DNA of 64,000 nucleotides from Campylobacter showae CSUNSWCD (GTDB lineage Bacteria; Campylobacterota; Campylobacteria; Campylobacterales; Campylobacteraceae): NCBI RefSeq assembly GCF_000313615.1, contig NZ_AMZQ01000002.1, positions 180,181 to 244,180 of the forward strand, read 5' to 3'. Shown piece by piece: positions 38,075 to 47,905 of this stretch (position 1 is its first letter; each line of letters starts with the position of its first letter). The notes under the pieces were generated by a model. It saw only the letters and a program-made list of their open reading frames with translations, ran no database searches and was not told where the DNA came from. The position numbers and the translations under genes were made by a program.

Positions 38075-38650
38075 TTATTTGCACTCGACTTGCGGCATCT
38101 GCGCTAAAAATATCGGCAATTTTTGCTTGATTAGCGTGTGAAATTTGCTTCTATCCGCGATATTTAGAAACTTTAGCGCGTAGTGCGTGACTCTAAGCCC
38201 GCAGTTAAGGCTCTTGACGTGGATTAGATTGATCTCGTAGTTGTCAAAATCCGGGTTGCCCGCGATCGGATAGTAGATCGTATAAGCTTGATACTCTTTA
38301 TCGTTTATAGGCTTGAAATCATACTCCGCTTTGCCAAACTGCCCGCTTTTTAACGCGGTTACAAAGGTCTTTTGATATTCGTTGATATCGGCGTTTTCAT
38401 CGACGGTGACGCTTACTAGTTTGCTCCATTTAAAGCCCACTTTTTCATTGGGTAGATAAAACTCAGCCGTTCTTGCGTTTTTTTGCTTTAAGACGAATTT
38501 TTCGCCGTCTATGGTTACTTCGTTTGGTAGATTTACGCTATCTAGCGCGCTTTTTGGTAGCTCTATCTGCGTGGTTCTAGGCTGGGTGCAGCCGCCCAAA
38601 AATAGACAAACGGCCGCAACGGCGGCAAATGAAACTTTTTTAAAACTCAT
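38075..38650 (-). CDS. Lipoprotein of unknown function
   Basis: 191 residues with a clear lipobox (FLGGC). The mature part is soluble and mixed alpha/beta; a Cys pair (NCGLR and PQVECK) could form a disulfide. No family recognised. It starts inside the end of the Sel1 gene (11-base overlap) with GGAGAAAAAC as ribosome site, so it is probably co-transcribed with it. Confidence 0.7.
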   Translation of the reverse strand: MSFKKVSFAAVAAVCLFLGGCTQPRTTQIELPKSALDSVNLPNEVTIDGEKFVLKQKNARTAEFYLPNEKVGFKWSKLVSVTVDENADINEYQKTFVTALKSGQFGKAEYDFKPINDKEYQAYTIYYPIAGNPDFDNYEINLIHVKSLNCGLRVTHYALKFLNIADRSKFHTLIKQKLPIFLAQMPQVECK

Positions 38651-40278
38651 GTTTTTCTCCTTTATTAGTTGATTTTTTAAACTCCATGCACTTTTTAGCT
38701 AGCCCAGCCTCGCACTCTTTTTCGTGCAGCTTTTGCGCCTTTTGGCGTAGCGCGGCGGCTTGTTTTTTGTCGCTGCGCTCAAGGTGGCGCGCTAGATTTA
38801 GGCACCCGCGTGCGTCGTCCGCCTCGCAAGCCTCGCTAAAAAGGCTCGCAGCCTCGCTGGCGTCCGCTTTTACCACTTCGCCTATGCCTCTTTCATAGAT
38901 CGCGCCTAGATTTGTGCAGGCCGGTTTTAGCCCGTTGTAGCAGGCGATCCTGTAAAAGTTAAAGGCCTTTGCTATATCTTGCGGCACGTCTGATCCGTCA
39001 AAATACGCGTCCGCTAGGCTCTCGCAGGCATCTAGTCGCCAAAGTAGGCAGGCTTTTTCAAAAAGCTCCAACGCGCGAGAAGCGTCCTTTTTTACGCTGC
39101 GTCCATGAAATAGCATATCGCCAAGCTCGGCGCAAGAAGCGCCAAAGCCGCCCTTGCAGGCTTTCTCGTGAAATTTGACCGCCTGCTCGCTATCTTGCCG
39201 TACTCCGCCGAGCCCCTTTTCGTAGAGCTGCGCTAACGCCGCGCAACCGTTTGCTACGCCTCTATCGCACGCCTCTTTGCCCAGCTCGTAGGCTGCCTCA
39301 AACTGCCCGCCTTGATACTGCGCCCTGCCGCCGTATAGCTCGTCCAGACGCTCGCTGCCGCTGCATTTGTAGGCATTTGCGGCGCAGGCCTTGTCGTAGT
39401 AGGATCTAGCAGCCTTGATATCCTGCGCAAAACCCGCCTCGCCGTCCTCGTAAAGCCTGCCCAAAGCTTCGCACGCTTCGTAAATTTTACCATCGCAGGC
39501 AAGCGGGTAAAATTTGAGCGCGTTTTTCGAGCTTTTCGCGGCTTCGTCGTTTTTGCCCATTGCGCCGTCCGCGTACATGCCGCCTAAATAGTAGCAAACT
39601 ACCGCGTATCCGCGCTCGCAAGCCTTTACGTAGAGCTCTAACGCTTTGCTTTCATCCGGTGCGACGCCAGTACCAGCTTCGTAAATTTGAGCTAGATTAT
39701 AGCAGCTTAAACCAAATCCTTTTTCGCAGGCTCGATCAAAAATCGCGGCGGCTTTGGCGTGTTCGCCGCTGTTTTGGTGGAGCGAGGCTAGGCTATCGCA
39801 GCCTGATGGCTCGCCTGCGTCGCAGGCTTTTTCGTAAAATTTGCTAGCCTTTGCGTCATCTTGTTCTACACCTTTGCCGTTTTTGTATAAAAACCCAATC
39901 CTTGCACACCCGCGCGCTTCGCCTGCGTCACATACTTTTTGGCTAGGTCGTTTGCTTTTTCGACGTCTTTTTTTACGCCGCGACCTTGTCTGTACTGGAT
40001 AGAGAGGTTGTTGCACGCGGATGCGCTGCCCAGGTAGCCGGATTTGTCGTAGAGCTGTGCGGCTTTGGCATCGTCCCTGGCTACGCCTTCGCTCTCTTCG
40101 TATAAAAATGCGAGGTTAAAGCAGTCGCTAGCGATATTTTTAAAAGCTTTGCCGCATCCTTAAATCGCTTTTCGTTGTAGGCTACTATGGCGTCATCGTG
40201 GGCTTTGGCTCCCTTGAAATTTATTTGAGCGCAGAGTAAAATTAGAGTGGCTATGCAAACGGCTATAATCTTTTTCAA
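38640..40278 (-). pseudogene. Secreted Cys-rich Sel1-repeat protein, broken by two frameshifts
   Basis: The intact design is a signal peptide (KKIIAVCIATLILLCAQINF, TTG start at 40278 after AAGGAAAA) followed by about twelve Sel1 repeats with paired Cys, like the Helicobacter Hcp proteins. The frame is lost at an A5 run at 40136-40141 and again at an A5 run at 39936-39940 (minus-strand sense). One extra A at each site restores a continuous protein. The middle piece is readable as CFNLAFLYEE...ACNNLSIQYRQGRGVKKD. Either a decaying gene or two homopolymer sequence errors. Confidence 0.8.
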
Positions 40279-40452
40279 TTTTTTCCTTAAATTTAGCGTC
40301 GAGTCAAATTTGAGCGGCAAAAACCGTGCCGAGCTAAATTTAACGCGCTCTTAAGGGCTAAAATAAATTTTGCGGCGCAGTGTCGACACGAAAAGGCGTC
40401 AATTTTATTTTGCTAGCATTTATGTTTATAGCCGCGCGGCATAAAACAGAGG

Positions 40453-40501
40453 CGGTCAAATTTGGCCAAAAACCGCTCGGTTATAAAGCCAAATTTGACC
40501 G
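40453..40501 (-). terminator. Nested hairpin after ychF
   Basis: Perfect 14-bp arms CGGTCAAATTTGGC / GCCAAATTTGACCG enclose an inner AACCG-CT-CGGTT stem. It begins nine bases after the ychF stop and most likely ends the ychF-to-rpiB transcript. It has no U-tract. Confidence 0.55.
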
Positions 40502-40509
40502 ATTTATAC

Positions 40510-41613
40510 TTAAACGTTAAATCTAAAATGCATCACGTCGCCGTCTTGAACAACGTAGTCCTTGCCCTCTAGACGCATTTTGCCCGCCTCTTTGGCCGGA
40601 TTTTCGCCGCCGCAAGCGATGTAGTCCTCGTAGCCGATGACTTCGGCTCTGATGAAGCCCCGCTCAAAGTCGTTGTGGATGACGCTGGCGGCTTTTGGCG
40701 CTTTCCAGCCTTTTACGATCGTCCATGCGCGCACCTCGACGACGCCAGCGGTAAAGTAGCTGACTAAATTTAGCTTCGCAAACGCCGTTTTGATGATCTT
40801 TTCCAGGCCGCTCTCGTTCGTGCCTAGCGAGCTTAGAAACTCATGCGCCTCTTCGTCGCTAAGTCCCACGAGCTCCTCTTCGATCTTGGCGCAAAGCTTG
40901 ATGACCTCGTGTCCCGAGCGCGCGGCGAACTCACGGAGCGCCTGTACGTATTTGTTATCCTGCGCGATGCCGTCTTCATCGACGTTTGCACCGTAAACGA
41001 CCTCTTTTGCGCTGAGTAGCCTTAGCTCTTTGTTTAAATTTATAAACGCTTCCTCGTCCTTGCCGCCGAAGCTGCTCGCGCTTTTGCCGTCGTTTAGGTG
41101 GGCTAGCAGCGAGTTTGCAGTCTCTAGCGCCTCTTTCGCGCCTTTTGCGTTTGCTTTGGCTTCGCGAGTTAGACGCTCGATTTTTTTGTTTAGCTGCTCG
41201 ATGTCGGCGAGGATGAGCTCGGTCTCGATGATTTCGACGTCCCTGACGGGATCGACGCCGCCCTCTACGTGCGTGATGTTTTCGTCCTCAAAGCAGCGCA
41301 CGATGTGTAAAATCACCTCTGTTTCGCGGATATTTGAGAGAAATTTATTTCCTAGCCCTTCGCCCGCGCTCGCACCCTTTACGAGGCCCGCGATATCGAC
41401 AAATTCGATAGTTGAGTATTGGATTTTATTTGGATTTACGATTTTGGCTAGCTCGCCTAGGCGCTTATCGGGCACCGGCACGACGGCCTTGTTTGGCTCG
41501 ATCGTGCAGAACGGATAGTTCGCACTCTCGGCATTTTGTGCCTTCGTTAGTGCGTTAAACGTGGTTGATTTGCCGACGTTTGGCAAACCTACGATACCTA
41601 CTGCTAGTCCCAT
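40510..41613 (-). CDS. ychF: Ribosome-binding ATPase YchF (Obg family)
   Basis: P-loop GLPNVGKST at residues 9-17, G3 VDIAGLVKGAS, and NVDE in place of NKxD, which marks ATP preference. The C-terminal TGS domain ends with VQDGDVMHFRFNV. 367 residues from the ATG at 41613, chosen because AAAGGAG precedes it. The ATG shares its A with the pepA stop (TAATG). Confidence 0.96.
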   Translation of the reverse strand: MGLAVGIVGLPNVGKSTTFNALTKAQNAESANYPFCTIEPNKAVVPVPDKRLGELAKIVNPNKIQYSTIEFVDIAGLVKGASAGEGLGNKFLSNIRETEVILHIVRCFEDENITHVEGGVDPVRDVEIIETELILADIEQLNKKIERLTREAKANAKGAKEALETANSLLAHLNDGKSASSFGGKDEEAFINLNKELRLLSAKEVVYGANVDEDGIAQDNKYVQALREFAARSGHEVIKLCAKIEEELVGLSDEEAHEFLSSLGTNESGLEKIIKTAFAKLNLVSYFTAGVVEVRAWTIVKGWKAPKAASVIHNDFERGFIRAEVIGYEDYIACGGENPAKEAGKMRLEGKDYVVQDGDVMHFRFNV

Positions 41614-43064
41614 TACAGCTCCTTTGCCATAGCGCATAGATAATAAAGATTCATTCGCACGCCAGCTCCCGTCGCGCCCGCTTGGTTATATCCCCAAGCT
41701 TTTTCGGTGTATGCGGGGCCTGCGATATCTTGATGTATCCACTTGTCTTTAAATTCGTCTTTTATAAATTTATCTAGGAAAAGCCCCGCCGTGATCGCGC
41801 CGCCGTAACGGCTAGAACCTGTGTTGCTGACGTCTGCGATCTGGCTTTTGATTAGCTCGCGTAGATGCGGATTAAACTCCAAAATCGTATTTAGCTCGCC
41901 GCTCTTTGCCGCTTTTGCTTTAAATTCAGCCTTTAGCTCCTCGTTGTTGCCCATTATGCCGCTTGTGTATTCGCCAAGACCCACCACGCAAGCGCCAGTT
42001 AGCGTCGCCATGTCGATGAGGATATCGGGCTTAAAATCCTGCGCGTAGCTAAGGCAGTCTGCGAGCACCAAACGGCCCTCGGCGTCGGTGTTTCGCACCT
42101 CGATACTAACGCCGCTGCGAGAGATCAGCACGTCGTCTGGTTTATAGGCGTTGCCACCGATCATATTTTCGGTCGCGCCTAAAATAGCGTGAATTTCAAA
42201 CGGTAAATTTAGCTCGGCCGCGCCTTTAATTATACCCATTGCCGCCGCCGCGCCGCTTTTATCGGCTTTCATCGTTAGCATATAATCAGCTGGCTTTAAG
42301 CTAAGTCCGCCGCTATCGTATGTTAGCCCCTTGCCGACGAAGATTACGCGTTTTTTCGCGCCATTTGGTTTGTAGATAAGGTGGATGAGGCGAGGCGGAT
42401 GGACGCTGGCTTTGTTTACGGCTAAAAATGCGTTCATCTTTTCTTTTTCAAGGAATTTTTCGTCGTAAATTTTGCAGCTTAAATTTGGGTAGTTTTTGGC
42501 TAGATTTTGCGCCTCTTCGGCCATTTTTTGCGGAGTGTAGATTTCAGGTATTTCGTTTACGATGTCTTTGGTGAAATTTGTCGCAGAAGCGATTATCTCG
42601 CCGTGAGCAAAGCCGTCCTGCGCGTCGTTTTCGCGGACTTCCTTGTCGTTATACTCCTCCTTGCTAAAAATAATATCTTTTAGAGCGTATTTTTCTTTTT
42701 TTTCTTTGTATTTGTTAAATTCGTAAGCTCCGAGCAAAAAGCCCTCGGTTAGAGCTTGAAAGCTCATTTTTTGGCAGCCTGCGAGATACGAGGCTAGTTT
42801 AATGCTTTTGACGTTTAGCGATTTTACCGCATTGTAGGCCTTTGCCGCAGCTATGCGAAGCTCGTCGTAGCCAAGCTTGCTAAGCGGAACGTAGATCCTG
42901 CCGCTTTCTAGCAAAAGCAAGACGTTGTCGCCTTTGTAGTTGGCAAATTTAAACGCCTTTTCGTCTTTTATAAATTTATGTTTTATGTTTTTATCTACGA
43001 CGAAAATCAGCTCCAAATCAGCCTTGATTTCGTTTAGTTTTTTATTAGTGAGTTGAAACCGCAC
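41613..43064 (-). CDS. pepA: Leucyl aminopeptidase (M17)
   Basis: Cytosolic dimetal aminopeptidase of 483 residues. Metal and catalytic motifs are intact: KGLTYDSGG, MKADKSGAAA, and the signature NTDAEGRLVL. Start is a GTG with AGGAG eight bases before; it lies 20 bases inside the dedA-like gene. PepA can also bind DNA in E. coli; nothing here shows that. Confidence 0.95.
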   Translation of the reverse strand: MRFQLTNKKLNEIKADLELIFVVDKNIKHKFIKDEKAFKFANYKGDNVLLLLESGRIYVPLSKLGYDELRIAAAKAYNAVKSLNVKSIKLASYLAGCQKMSFQALTEGFLLGAYEFNKYKEKKEKYALKDIIFSKEEYNDKEVRENDAQDGFAHGEIIASATNFTKDIVNEIPEIYTPQKMAEEAQNLAKNYPNLSCKIYDEKFLEKEKMNAFLAVNKASVHPPRLIHLIYKPNGAKKRVIFVGKGLTYDSGGLSLKPADYMLTMKADKSGAAAAMGIIKGAAELNLPFEIHAILGATENMIGGNAYKPDDVLISRSGVSIEVRNTDAEGRLVLADCLSYAQDFKPDILIDMATLTGACVVGLGEYTSGIMGNNEELKAEFKAKAAKSGELNTILEFNPHLRELIKSQIADVSNTGSSRYGGAITAGLFLDKFIKDEFKDKWIHQDIAGPAYTEKAWGYNQAGATGAGVRMNLYYLCAMAKEL

Positions 43065-43647
43065 TTCTGTGTCTCCTATCGTTTAAAATTTTATTTTCTA
43101 TGCGCCTAAAGCCGTAGAGCAAAATGCCCAAAAATACCGCTACTATCGGCACAGCGACATACCAATGCTCTTTTGCTTTGTGCAGTATATCAAGTATGTG
43201 CTCGCCGAGGATCCATGCGGGGATTACCGTTATCGCGGCCCAGCACCAGGCGCTGATTAAATTTATAAAGGCGTATTTTTTCGCACTATAGCCCGTTAGA
43301 CCGATGCACATCGGGATGATGACGCGAAAGCCGTACATGTAGCGCTGGATAAAGATGATCGGCCAGCCGTATTTTTTCAGCATTATGTGCGCGATGGCAA
43401 ATTTACGGCGCTGGGCGTGTAGTTTTTTGGCGATGTATTTTTTATTATAGCGGCCTAGATAAAAGTAAAATTGATCCCCGACAAAGCCGCCAAGCCCCGC
43501 GATAAAGATCGCCGGCACGATATGCATATGCGTCGTGTGTGCGAGTATGCCCGCCATTATGAGCGCCATCTCGCCTTCCATTATGCACCATAAAAAAAGT
43601 ATGATGTAGCCGTACTCGGTGAGTAGTTTTATGAAAAATTCTTCCAT
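43045..43647 (-). CDS. DedA-family membrane protein
   Basis: 200 residues with several membrane helices and the DedA pattern: MEGEMALIMAGILAH near residue 23, GDQFYFYLGR, and a R(Y/F)xxGxR-type stretch FIQRYMYGFRVIIP. The family moves undecaprenyl phosphate or phosphatidylethanolamine across the membrane, but several paralogues exist per genome. Starts one base after apt. Confidence 0.9.
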   Translation of the reverse strand: MEEFFIKLLTEYGYIILFLWCIMEGEMALIMAGILAHTTHMHIVPAIFIAGLGGFVGDQFYFYLGRYNKKYIAKKLHAQRRKFAIAHIMLKKYGWPIIFIQRYMYGFRVIIPMCIGLTGYSAKKYAFINLISAWCWAAITVIPAWILGEHILDILHKAKEHWYVAVPIVAVFLGILLYGFRRIENKILNDRRHRSAVSTH

Positions 43648-43648
43648 C

Positions 43649-44197
43649 TCAGATCTCTAGTATACTGTAAATTTTGGTTAGAGGGCGTAAATTTTCGCTA
43701 CCGCCCAGATCCTTTAAATCAATCAAAAAGCAGGCCTCTACGCAAACGGCGTTTGTTTGATTGATTAGCTCTACGCTTGCTTTTGCGGTGCCGCCCGTAG
43801 CGATTAGATCGTCGATCAAAAGCACCTTTGCGCCCGCTTTTTCACCGAATGCGTCGATGTGGATTTGCACCTCGTCCACGCCGTACTCTAGGCTATATTT
43901 TTGCGAGATCGTGATGTAGGGTAGTTTTTTAGGCTTTCTAATCGGCACAAAAGGCAGTCGCAGTCTAGCCGCCAAAGCCGCTGCGAATATAAATCCGCGC
44001 GACTCGATGCCGGCGATAAAGTCGATACTAACATTCTCGTAGCGAGCTGCGAGATGGTCGATTAGAAAATTAAACGCTTCCTTGTTGTTTAGTAGCGTCG
44101 TAATGTCGCGAAATACTATGCCCGGTTTTGGAAAATCGTTTATGCAGCGGATAGAATTTAATAAAAACTCCTTCCCCGCTTTGTCTAGTTCTTTCAT
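43649..44197 (-). CDS. apt: Adenine phosphoribosyltransferase
   Basis: Purine salvage enzyme, 182 residues. The PRPP-binding motif [14 protein letters not shown] is present, with GIESRGFIF and [12 protein letters not shown] before it. Placed as in C. jejuni between a small coiled-coil gene and dedA. Confidence 0.95.
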   Translation of the reverse strand: MKELDKAGKEFLLNSIRCINDFPKPGIVFRDITTLLNNKEAFNFLIDHLAARYENVSIDFIAGIESRGFIFAAALAARLRLPFVPIRKPKKLPYITISQKYSLEYGVDEVQIHIDAFGEKAGAKVLLIDDLIATGGTAKASVELINQTNAVCVEACFLIDLKDLGGSENLRPLTKIYSILEI

Positions 44198-44217
44198 TTT
44201 TTGCCTTTAAATTTGAT

Positions 44218-44547
44218 TTATAGTAGCGCTTCAATTTTGCCCTCTAGTTCGCGGATGCGCTGGCGGAGTTTGTCGTTTTCTAGGCGGTACTGCGAGTTTC
44301 TAGTGCGAAGGGCGTTGGCGTCGTTTTTGACTTTATTGAGTTCGTCGGTGAGGATGTCGATATTGCCAAGGCCGCGCTGGAGCTGAATTTGTAGTTTGCG
44401 GATGACGACTTCGGTGTCTTGGAGATTATTTTTCATAAATTCGCGCGTCGTACGTTCTTTTTTAAGTAGAGTTTTAAAGTAAAACACCATAACAATAAGA
44501 TAGATGCAAATGCAAATCAAAACAGTAAGCACTAGCCAATCTATCAT
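44218..44547 (-). CDS. Small membrane-anchored coiled-coil protein
   Basis: 109 residues: one N-terminal helix (LVLTVLICICIYLIVMVFYF) and then a continuous coiled coil ending RQRIRELEGKIEALL. The function is unknown; a similar gene occurs between apt and rpiB in C. jejuni. It overlaps the rpiB stop by four bases. The topology recalls small division or scaffold proteins, but there is no direct evidence. Confidence 0.75.
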   Translation of the reverse strand: MIDWLVLTVLICICIYLIVMVFYFKTLLKKERTTREFMKNNLQDTEVVIRKLQIQLQRGLGNIDILTDELNKVKNDANALRTRNSQYRLENDKLRQRIRELEGKIEALL

Positions 44548-44984
44548 TTTTCGCCTCCTAGCTTTTTCACGCGTCTTTCGTGTCTGCCGCCGGCAAATTC
44601 GGTAGCGAAAAAGGCTTTTACCATATCTGCCGCTACGGCGTCGCCGATCGTTCTAGCGCCCATGGCTAGCACGTTTGCATCGTTGTGCTCTCGAGCTAGT
44701 TTTGCCGTTGTAATGTCGTGACAAAGAGCGCAGCGAACGTGCGAATGGCGGTTGGCTGCGATACTGATGCCGATACCCGTGCCGCAGATTAGTACGCCGT
44801 ATTCGTTATCGCCGCGTAAATTTTGCGCCATAAGCTCGGCAAAATCGGGATAATCAACGCTATCTTTGCTATGCGCTCCTAGGTCGCATACGTCAAAACC
44901 TTCGTTTTTTATAAGCTCGCAAATTTGCGCCTTAAGATCAAAGCCCGCGTGGTCGCTCGCGATAAAAATTTTGTCTATTTTCAT
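44544..44984 (-). CDS. rpiB: Ribose-5-phosphate isomerase B
   Basis: 146 residues of the RpiB/LacAB fold. SDHAGFDLK near the N-terminus, then YPDFAELMAQ, the GTGIGISIAANR anion loop, and CHDITTAKLAREHNDANVL. Interconverts ribose- and ribulose-5-phosphate. First gene of the minus-strand operon to ychF. Confidence 0.95.
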   Translation of the reverse strand: MKIDKIFIASDHAGFDLKAQICELIKNEGFDVCDLGAHSKDSVDYPDFAELMAQNLRGDNEYGVLICGTGIGISIAANRHSHVRCALCHDITTAKLAREHNDANVLAMGARTIGDAVAADMVKAFFATEFAGGRHERRVKKLGGEK

Positions 44985-45011
44985 GAAATTTCCATAAGCT
45001 AAAAATGCTTA

Positions 45012-45020
45012 ATTATAGCA
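45012..45020 (-). promoter_or_regulatory. Promoter -10 element of the rpiB operon
   Basis: On the minus strand TTGCTATAAT is a perfect extended -10, ending about 27 bases before the rpiB start. It would drive rpiB through ychF. Confidence 0.7.
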
Positions 45021-45035
45021 AAAAAGCATTAAAGT

Positions 45036-45070
45036 AAAATTTCGCCGCTAGCCTTTTGGGGCGAAATTTT
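45036..45070 (-). terminator. Hairpin after the site-2 protease gene
   Basis: Perfect 11-bp arms AAAATTTCGCC / GGCGAAATTTT with a 13-base loop, 24 bases after the stop of the site-2 protease gene on the minus strand. The distal arm ends in a short T-run, so it fits a terminator. Confidence 0.65.
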
Positions 45071-45094
45071 AGGCTAAATTTTAAAATTTGCCGT

Positions 45095-45748
45095 TTACAA
45101 AAACATCCTCATGATCGCCACGGCATATCGTATCGGCTCGAAAAAGTAATCTTTTAGCGGCGAGATCACGATGATAACTAGCGCGATAAAGCCGTATCTT
45201 TGCATGCTATTTAGCCAGTTTGCCGCGCCGTGAAGCCCAAAAATGCGCAAAAGATACTCAAGCGCCTTTGAGCCGTCAAGAGGCGGGACGGGGTAGAGAT
45301 TAAAGAGGGCTAGGACTAAATTTACGGCTGCAAGCATAAATACAAACTCCGCTACCGCGCCGTCAAAAAACCCCTCGAAGCCTATAAATTTAATTAGGCA
45401 AAACGCTAGCGCAAAAAGAGCGAGGTTGTATGCGATGCCCGCAAGCGCGACGATGATAGCGGCCTTGTAGCCGCCGTTATAAAGCACCGTGCGTAAATTT
45501 ATGGGTACGGGTTTAGCCCAGCCAAACGTCACTCCCGTGCTAAGATACATTAGTGCGGGCACGACGATAGTGCCTAGCGGATCGACATGTTTTATGGGAT
45601 TTATGCTGAGCCGCCCCAAATTTTTGGCGGTTAGGTCGCCAAATTTAAACGCCGCGTATCCGTGCGCGATCTCGTGTCCGACGACTGAGATAACGAGCAC
45701 GGCGACTAGGATCGCAACCTGCGCGAAATCGATGTTATCAAGGTTCAT
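45095..45748 (-). CDS. Site-2 protease family membrane metalloprotease (M50)
   Basis: 217 residues with about five membrane helices. The zinc motif HEIAH is at 25-29 and the third ligand region is NLYPVPPLDGSK. This is the small single-domain group without PDZ. Substrates unknown; such proteases cut membrane-bound regulators. It is coupled to lepB (ATGA overlap), so it may process signal-peptide remnants; that is inference. Confidence 0.9.
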   Translation of the reverse strand: MNLDNIDFAQVAILVAVLVISVVGHEIAHGYAAFKFGDLTAKNLGRLSINPIKHVDPLGTIVVPALMYLSTGVTFGWAKPVPINLRTVLYNGGYKAAIIVALAGIAYNLALFALAFCLIKFIGFEGFFDGAVAEFVFMLAAVNLVLALFNLYPVPPLDGSKALEYLLRIFGLHGAANWLNSMQRYGFIALVIIVISPLKDYFFEPIRYAVAIMRMFL

Positions 45749-46611
45749 TCGATCTTGTTTCCGTCGTTTTTAGCTTCGGCTTTGGCGGCGTCTAGCAGCT
45801 CAGGCGAGTTTTGTATAAAGTCCACGCTCTTGCCGACTCTGTTCCATCTGATTTTGTATTCGTCATCCCAGCTAAAGTAGACAAACCACGGCTTGCCGAC
45901 TATGTTTTTGTAGGCTACCGGCCCCCAAAATCGGCTGTCGTTCGAGTGGTCGCGGTTATCGCCGATCATGAAAAACTCGCCCTCTGGAACCTGAAAATAA
46001 AATGCGTTAAACGGATAGTTGCCTACGCTGGGTAGCTCGTTTACGATAACGGGCTGCATGGCGAATTTGCTCGCGTTTAGGTAGTTTACGGCTAGTTCAA
46101 ATAAATTTACCTTCTCGTCGTAGTGGATACCGCCGAATTTATATGGCTCGCGCACGAAAAGCTTACCGCCAAATTTTACTATATCTTTTTCGTCAAAATT
46201 CGCCTTTATAAACTCCTCGCCCTCGTGCGGGTGTAAAAATAGTGCCTTTTCGGTGAAAATCACTTCATCGCCGCCGACTGCGAAATTTCGCTTGACGTAG
46301 TGGATCTTTTCATCGTGCGGATAGCGAAAAACCACGATATCGCCGCGCTGCGGTTTTGCGCCCTCGATGAGGTGGCCGTTGCTGTTAAAATCTGGCAAAA
46401 CCTTGACCTCGATCCACGGAATGCGCGGAGTCGAGATGCCGTAACTAAATTTTTTAACAAAAAGATGATCGCCGACTAAAAGCGTGTCCTTCATCGAACC
46501 AGACGGTATCACGAAGGCCTGTGCGACAAAGAAAATCACGAGCAAGACGATGATGACAGTGCCCGTCCAGCTGTTTGAAAAATCTAAAAATCTATTAAAC
46601 GCTTTTTTCAA
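45745..46611 (-). CDS. lepB: Signal peptidase I
   Basis: Removes signal peptides at the outer face of the inner membrane. One N-terminal helix, then catalytic Ser39 in IPSGSMKDTL and Lys107 in HYVKRNF, box E GDNRDHSNDSR. 288 residues. In a three-gene set with folD (three bases upstream) and the site-2 protease. Confidence 0.95.
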   Translation of the reverse strand: MKKAFNRFLDFSNSWTGTVIIVLLVIFFVAQAFVIPSGSMKDTLLVGDHLFVKKFSYGISTPRIPWIEVKVLPDFNSNGHLIEGAKPQRGDIVVFRYPHDEKIHYVKRNFAVGGDEVIFTEKALFLHPHEGEEFIKANFDEKDIVKFGGKLFVREPYKFGGIHYDEKVNLFELAVNYLNASKFAMQPVIVNELPSVGNYPFNAFYFQVPEGEFFMIGDNRDHSNDSRFWGPVAYKNIVGKPWFVYFSWDDEYKIRWNRVGKSVDFIQNSPELLDAAKAEAKNDGNKIE

Positions 46612-46614
46612 AAT

Positions 46615-47466
46615 TTATGCCTTTTTTGCGCGGTTTTTGGCTGATTTTATGGTGTTTGACAGTAGCATCGCGATAGTCATCGGACCTACGCCGCCTGGAA
46701 CGGGCGTTATAAATGAGCATTTTGGCGCTACCTCGTCAAATTTGACGTCGCCTTTTAGCTTGCCGTCGTCCATACGGTTTATGCCTACGTCGATCACGAC
46801 GGCGCCGTCTTTTACCATATCAGCCGTTACGAAATCGGCCCTGCCGATAGCGGCTACTAGGATGTCGGCGTCCGCGCAAATTTCTTTTAAATTTCGCGTT
46901 TTGCTATGCGTCACGGTTACGGTCGCATTGGCGTTTAGCAGTAGATTTGCCATCGGTTTGCCTACTATGTTGCTGCGTCCGATTACGACGGCGTTTTTGC
47001 CCTCTAAATTTATATCGTAGGCTTTAAAAATTTCCATTATGCCTAGCGGCGTGCACGGTACGAACCCGTCAAGCCCGCTAGCTAGTTTGCCGGCGTTGAT
47101 CGCGGCAAAGCCGTCCACGTCTTTTTCAGGGCTAATGGTTTCTAAAATTTTATTCGTATCTATGTGCTTTGGTAGCGGCAGCTGAACTAGGATGCCGTCG
47201 ATACCGTCGTCTAAATTTAACACGTCTATTAGCGCGATTAGCTCGCTTTGAGTCGTAGACTCTGGCAAGCGGTGCATAACGCTTTTTATATCGCAGGCTA
47301 TGCAGGCTTTTTCTTTTGCCGCGACGTAGGTTTGGCTGGCTTTATCCTCGCCGACTAGTATCACCGCAAGCGCAGGCTCTATGCCTTGATTTTTCAAATT
47401 TAACGCTTCGTTTTTTACTCTTTCTTTTACTTGCGCACTTACGTTTTTGCCGTCTAATATCGTCAT
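46615..47466 (-). CDS. folD: Bifunctional methylenetetrahydrofolate dehydrogenase/cyclohydrolase
   Basis: 283 residues. The catalytic Lys lies in TYVAAKEKAC, with QLPLPKHID and the NADP motif VVIGRSNIVGKPMA. The end is PVPGGVGPMTIAMLL. One-carbon metabolism. Diverges from the cytochrome gene. Confidence 0.96.
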   Translation of the reverse strand: MTILDGKNVSAQVKERVKNEALNLKNQGIEPALAVILVGEDKASQTYVAAKEKACIACDIKSVMHRLPESTTQSELIALIDVLNLDDGIDGILVQLPLPKHIDTNKILETISPEKDVDGFAAINAGKLASGLDGFVPCTPLGIMEIFKAYDINLEGKNAVVIGRSNIVGKPMANLLLNANATVTVTHSKTRNLKEICADADILVAAIGRADFVTADMVKDGAVVIDVGINRMDDGKLKGDVKFDEVAPKCSFITPVPGGVGPMTIAMLLSNTIKSAKNRAKKA

Positions 47467-47548
47467 TTTCGTCCTTTATTACTTTTTAATCGCAAAGATT
47501 GTATGATAGCTAATTTTAGATTAAAATTACGAAAAAGCGAAAGAATTT

Positions 47549-47905
47549 ATGAAAATTTGGCTGATTTTTTGGTTGCTTTACGGTGCGGCGTTTGCGAGCG
47601 ATTTTATCACGAAAAACGAATACGCAAGGATGCTCTATCAAAACCCGCGCGGCATCGGCTGCGACAAGTGTCACGGCAGCGGCGGCGAAGGCTCGCTCAT
47701 ATCAAAATATAGACATTTCGATAAAAAAACCAAGCAGGTCATCGACGACGAGCTAAGAGCGCCAAGGATAAACAATCTTGATTTTGAGACGTTTAAAGAG
47801 GGCGTGCTAAGCGCTAGAAGCGTGATGCCTAGCTACTTTCTAACCGACGAAGAGATAAATTTGCTTTACGAATACGTTATAAATTTCAATAAGGATAAAA
47901 AATGA
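47549..47905 (+). CDS. Periplasmic monohaem c-type cytochrome
   Basis: 118 residues. A signal peptide ends near AFAS; the haem site is CDKCH, and the likely distal Met is in SVMPSYF. The class I cytochrome c pattern is complete. The redox partner is unknown. The same gene lies between folD and hemL in C. jejuni. It overlaps hemL by four bases. The start has only a weak ribosome site. Confidence 0.88.
   Translation: MKIWLIFWLLYGAAFASDFITKNEYARMLYQNPRGIGCDKCHGSGGEGSLISKYRHFDKKTKQVIDDELRAPRINNLDFETFKEGVLSARSVMPSYFLTDEEINLLYEYVINFNKDKK

Noticed and set aside
39254-39502. Alternative frames within the Sel1 gene
   Set aside because: The GC-rich repeats leave long shadow frames on both strands; only the Sel1 frame shows the repeat motif.
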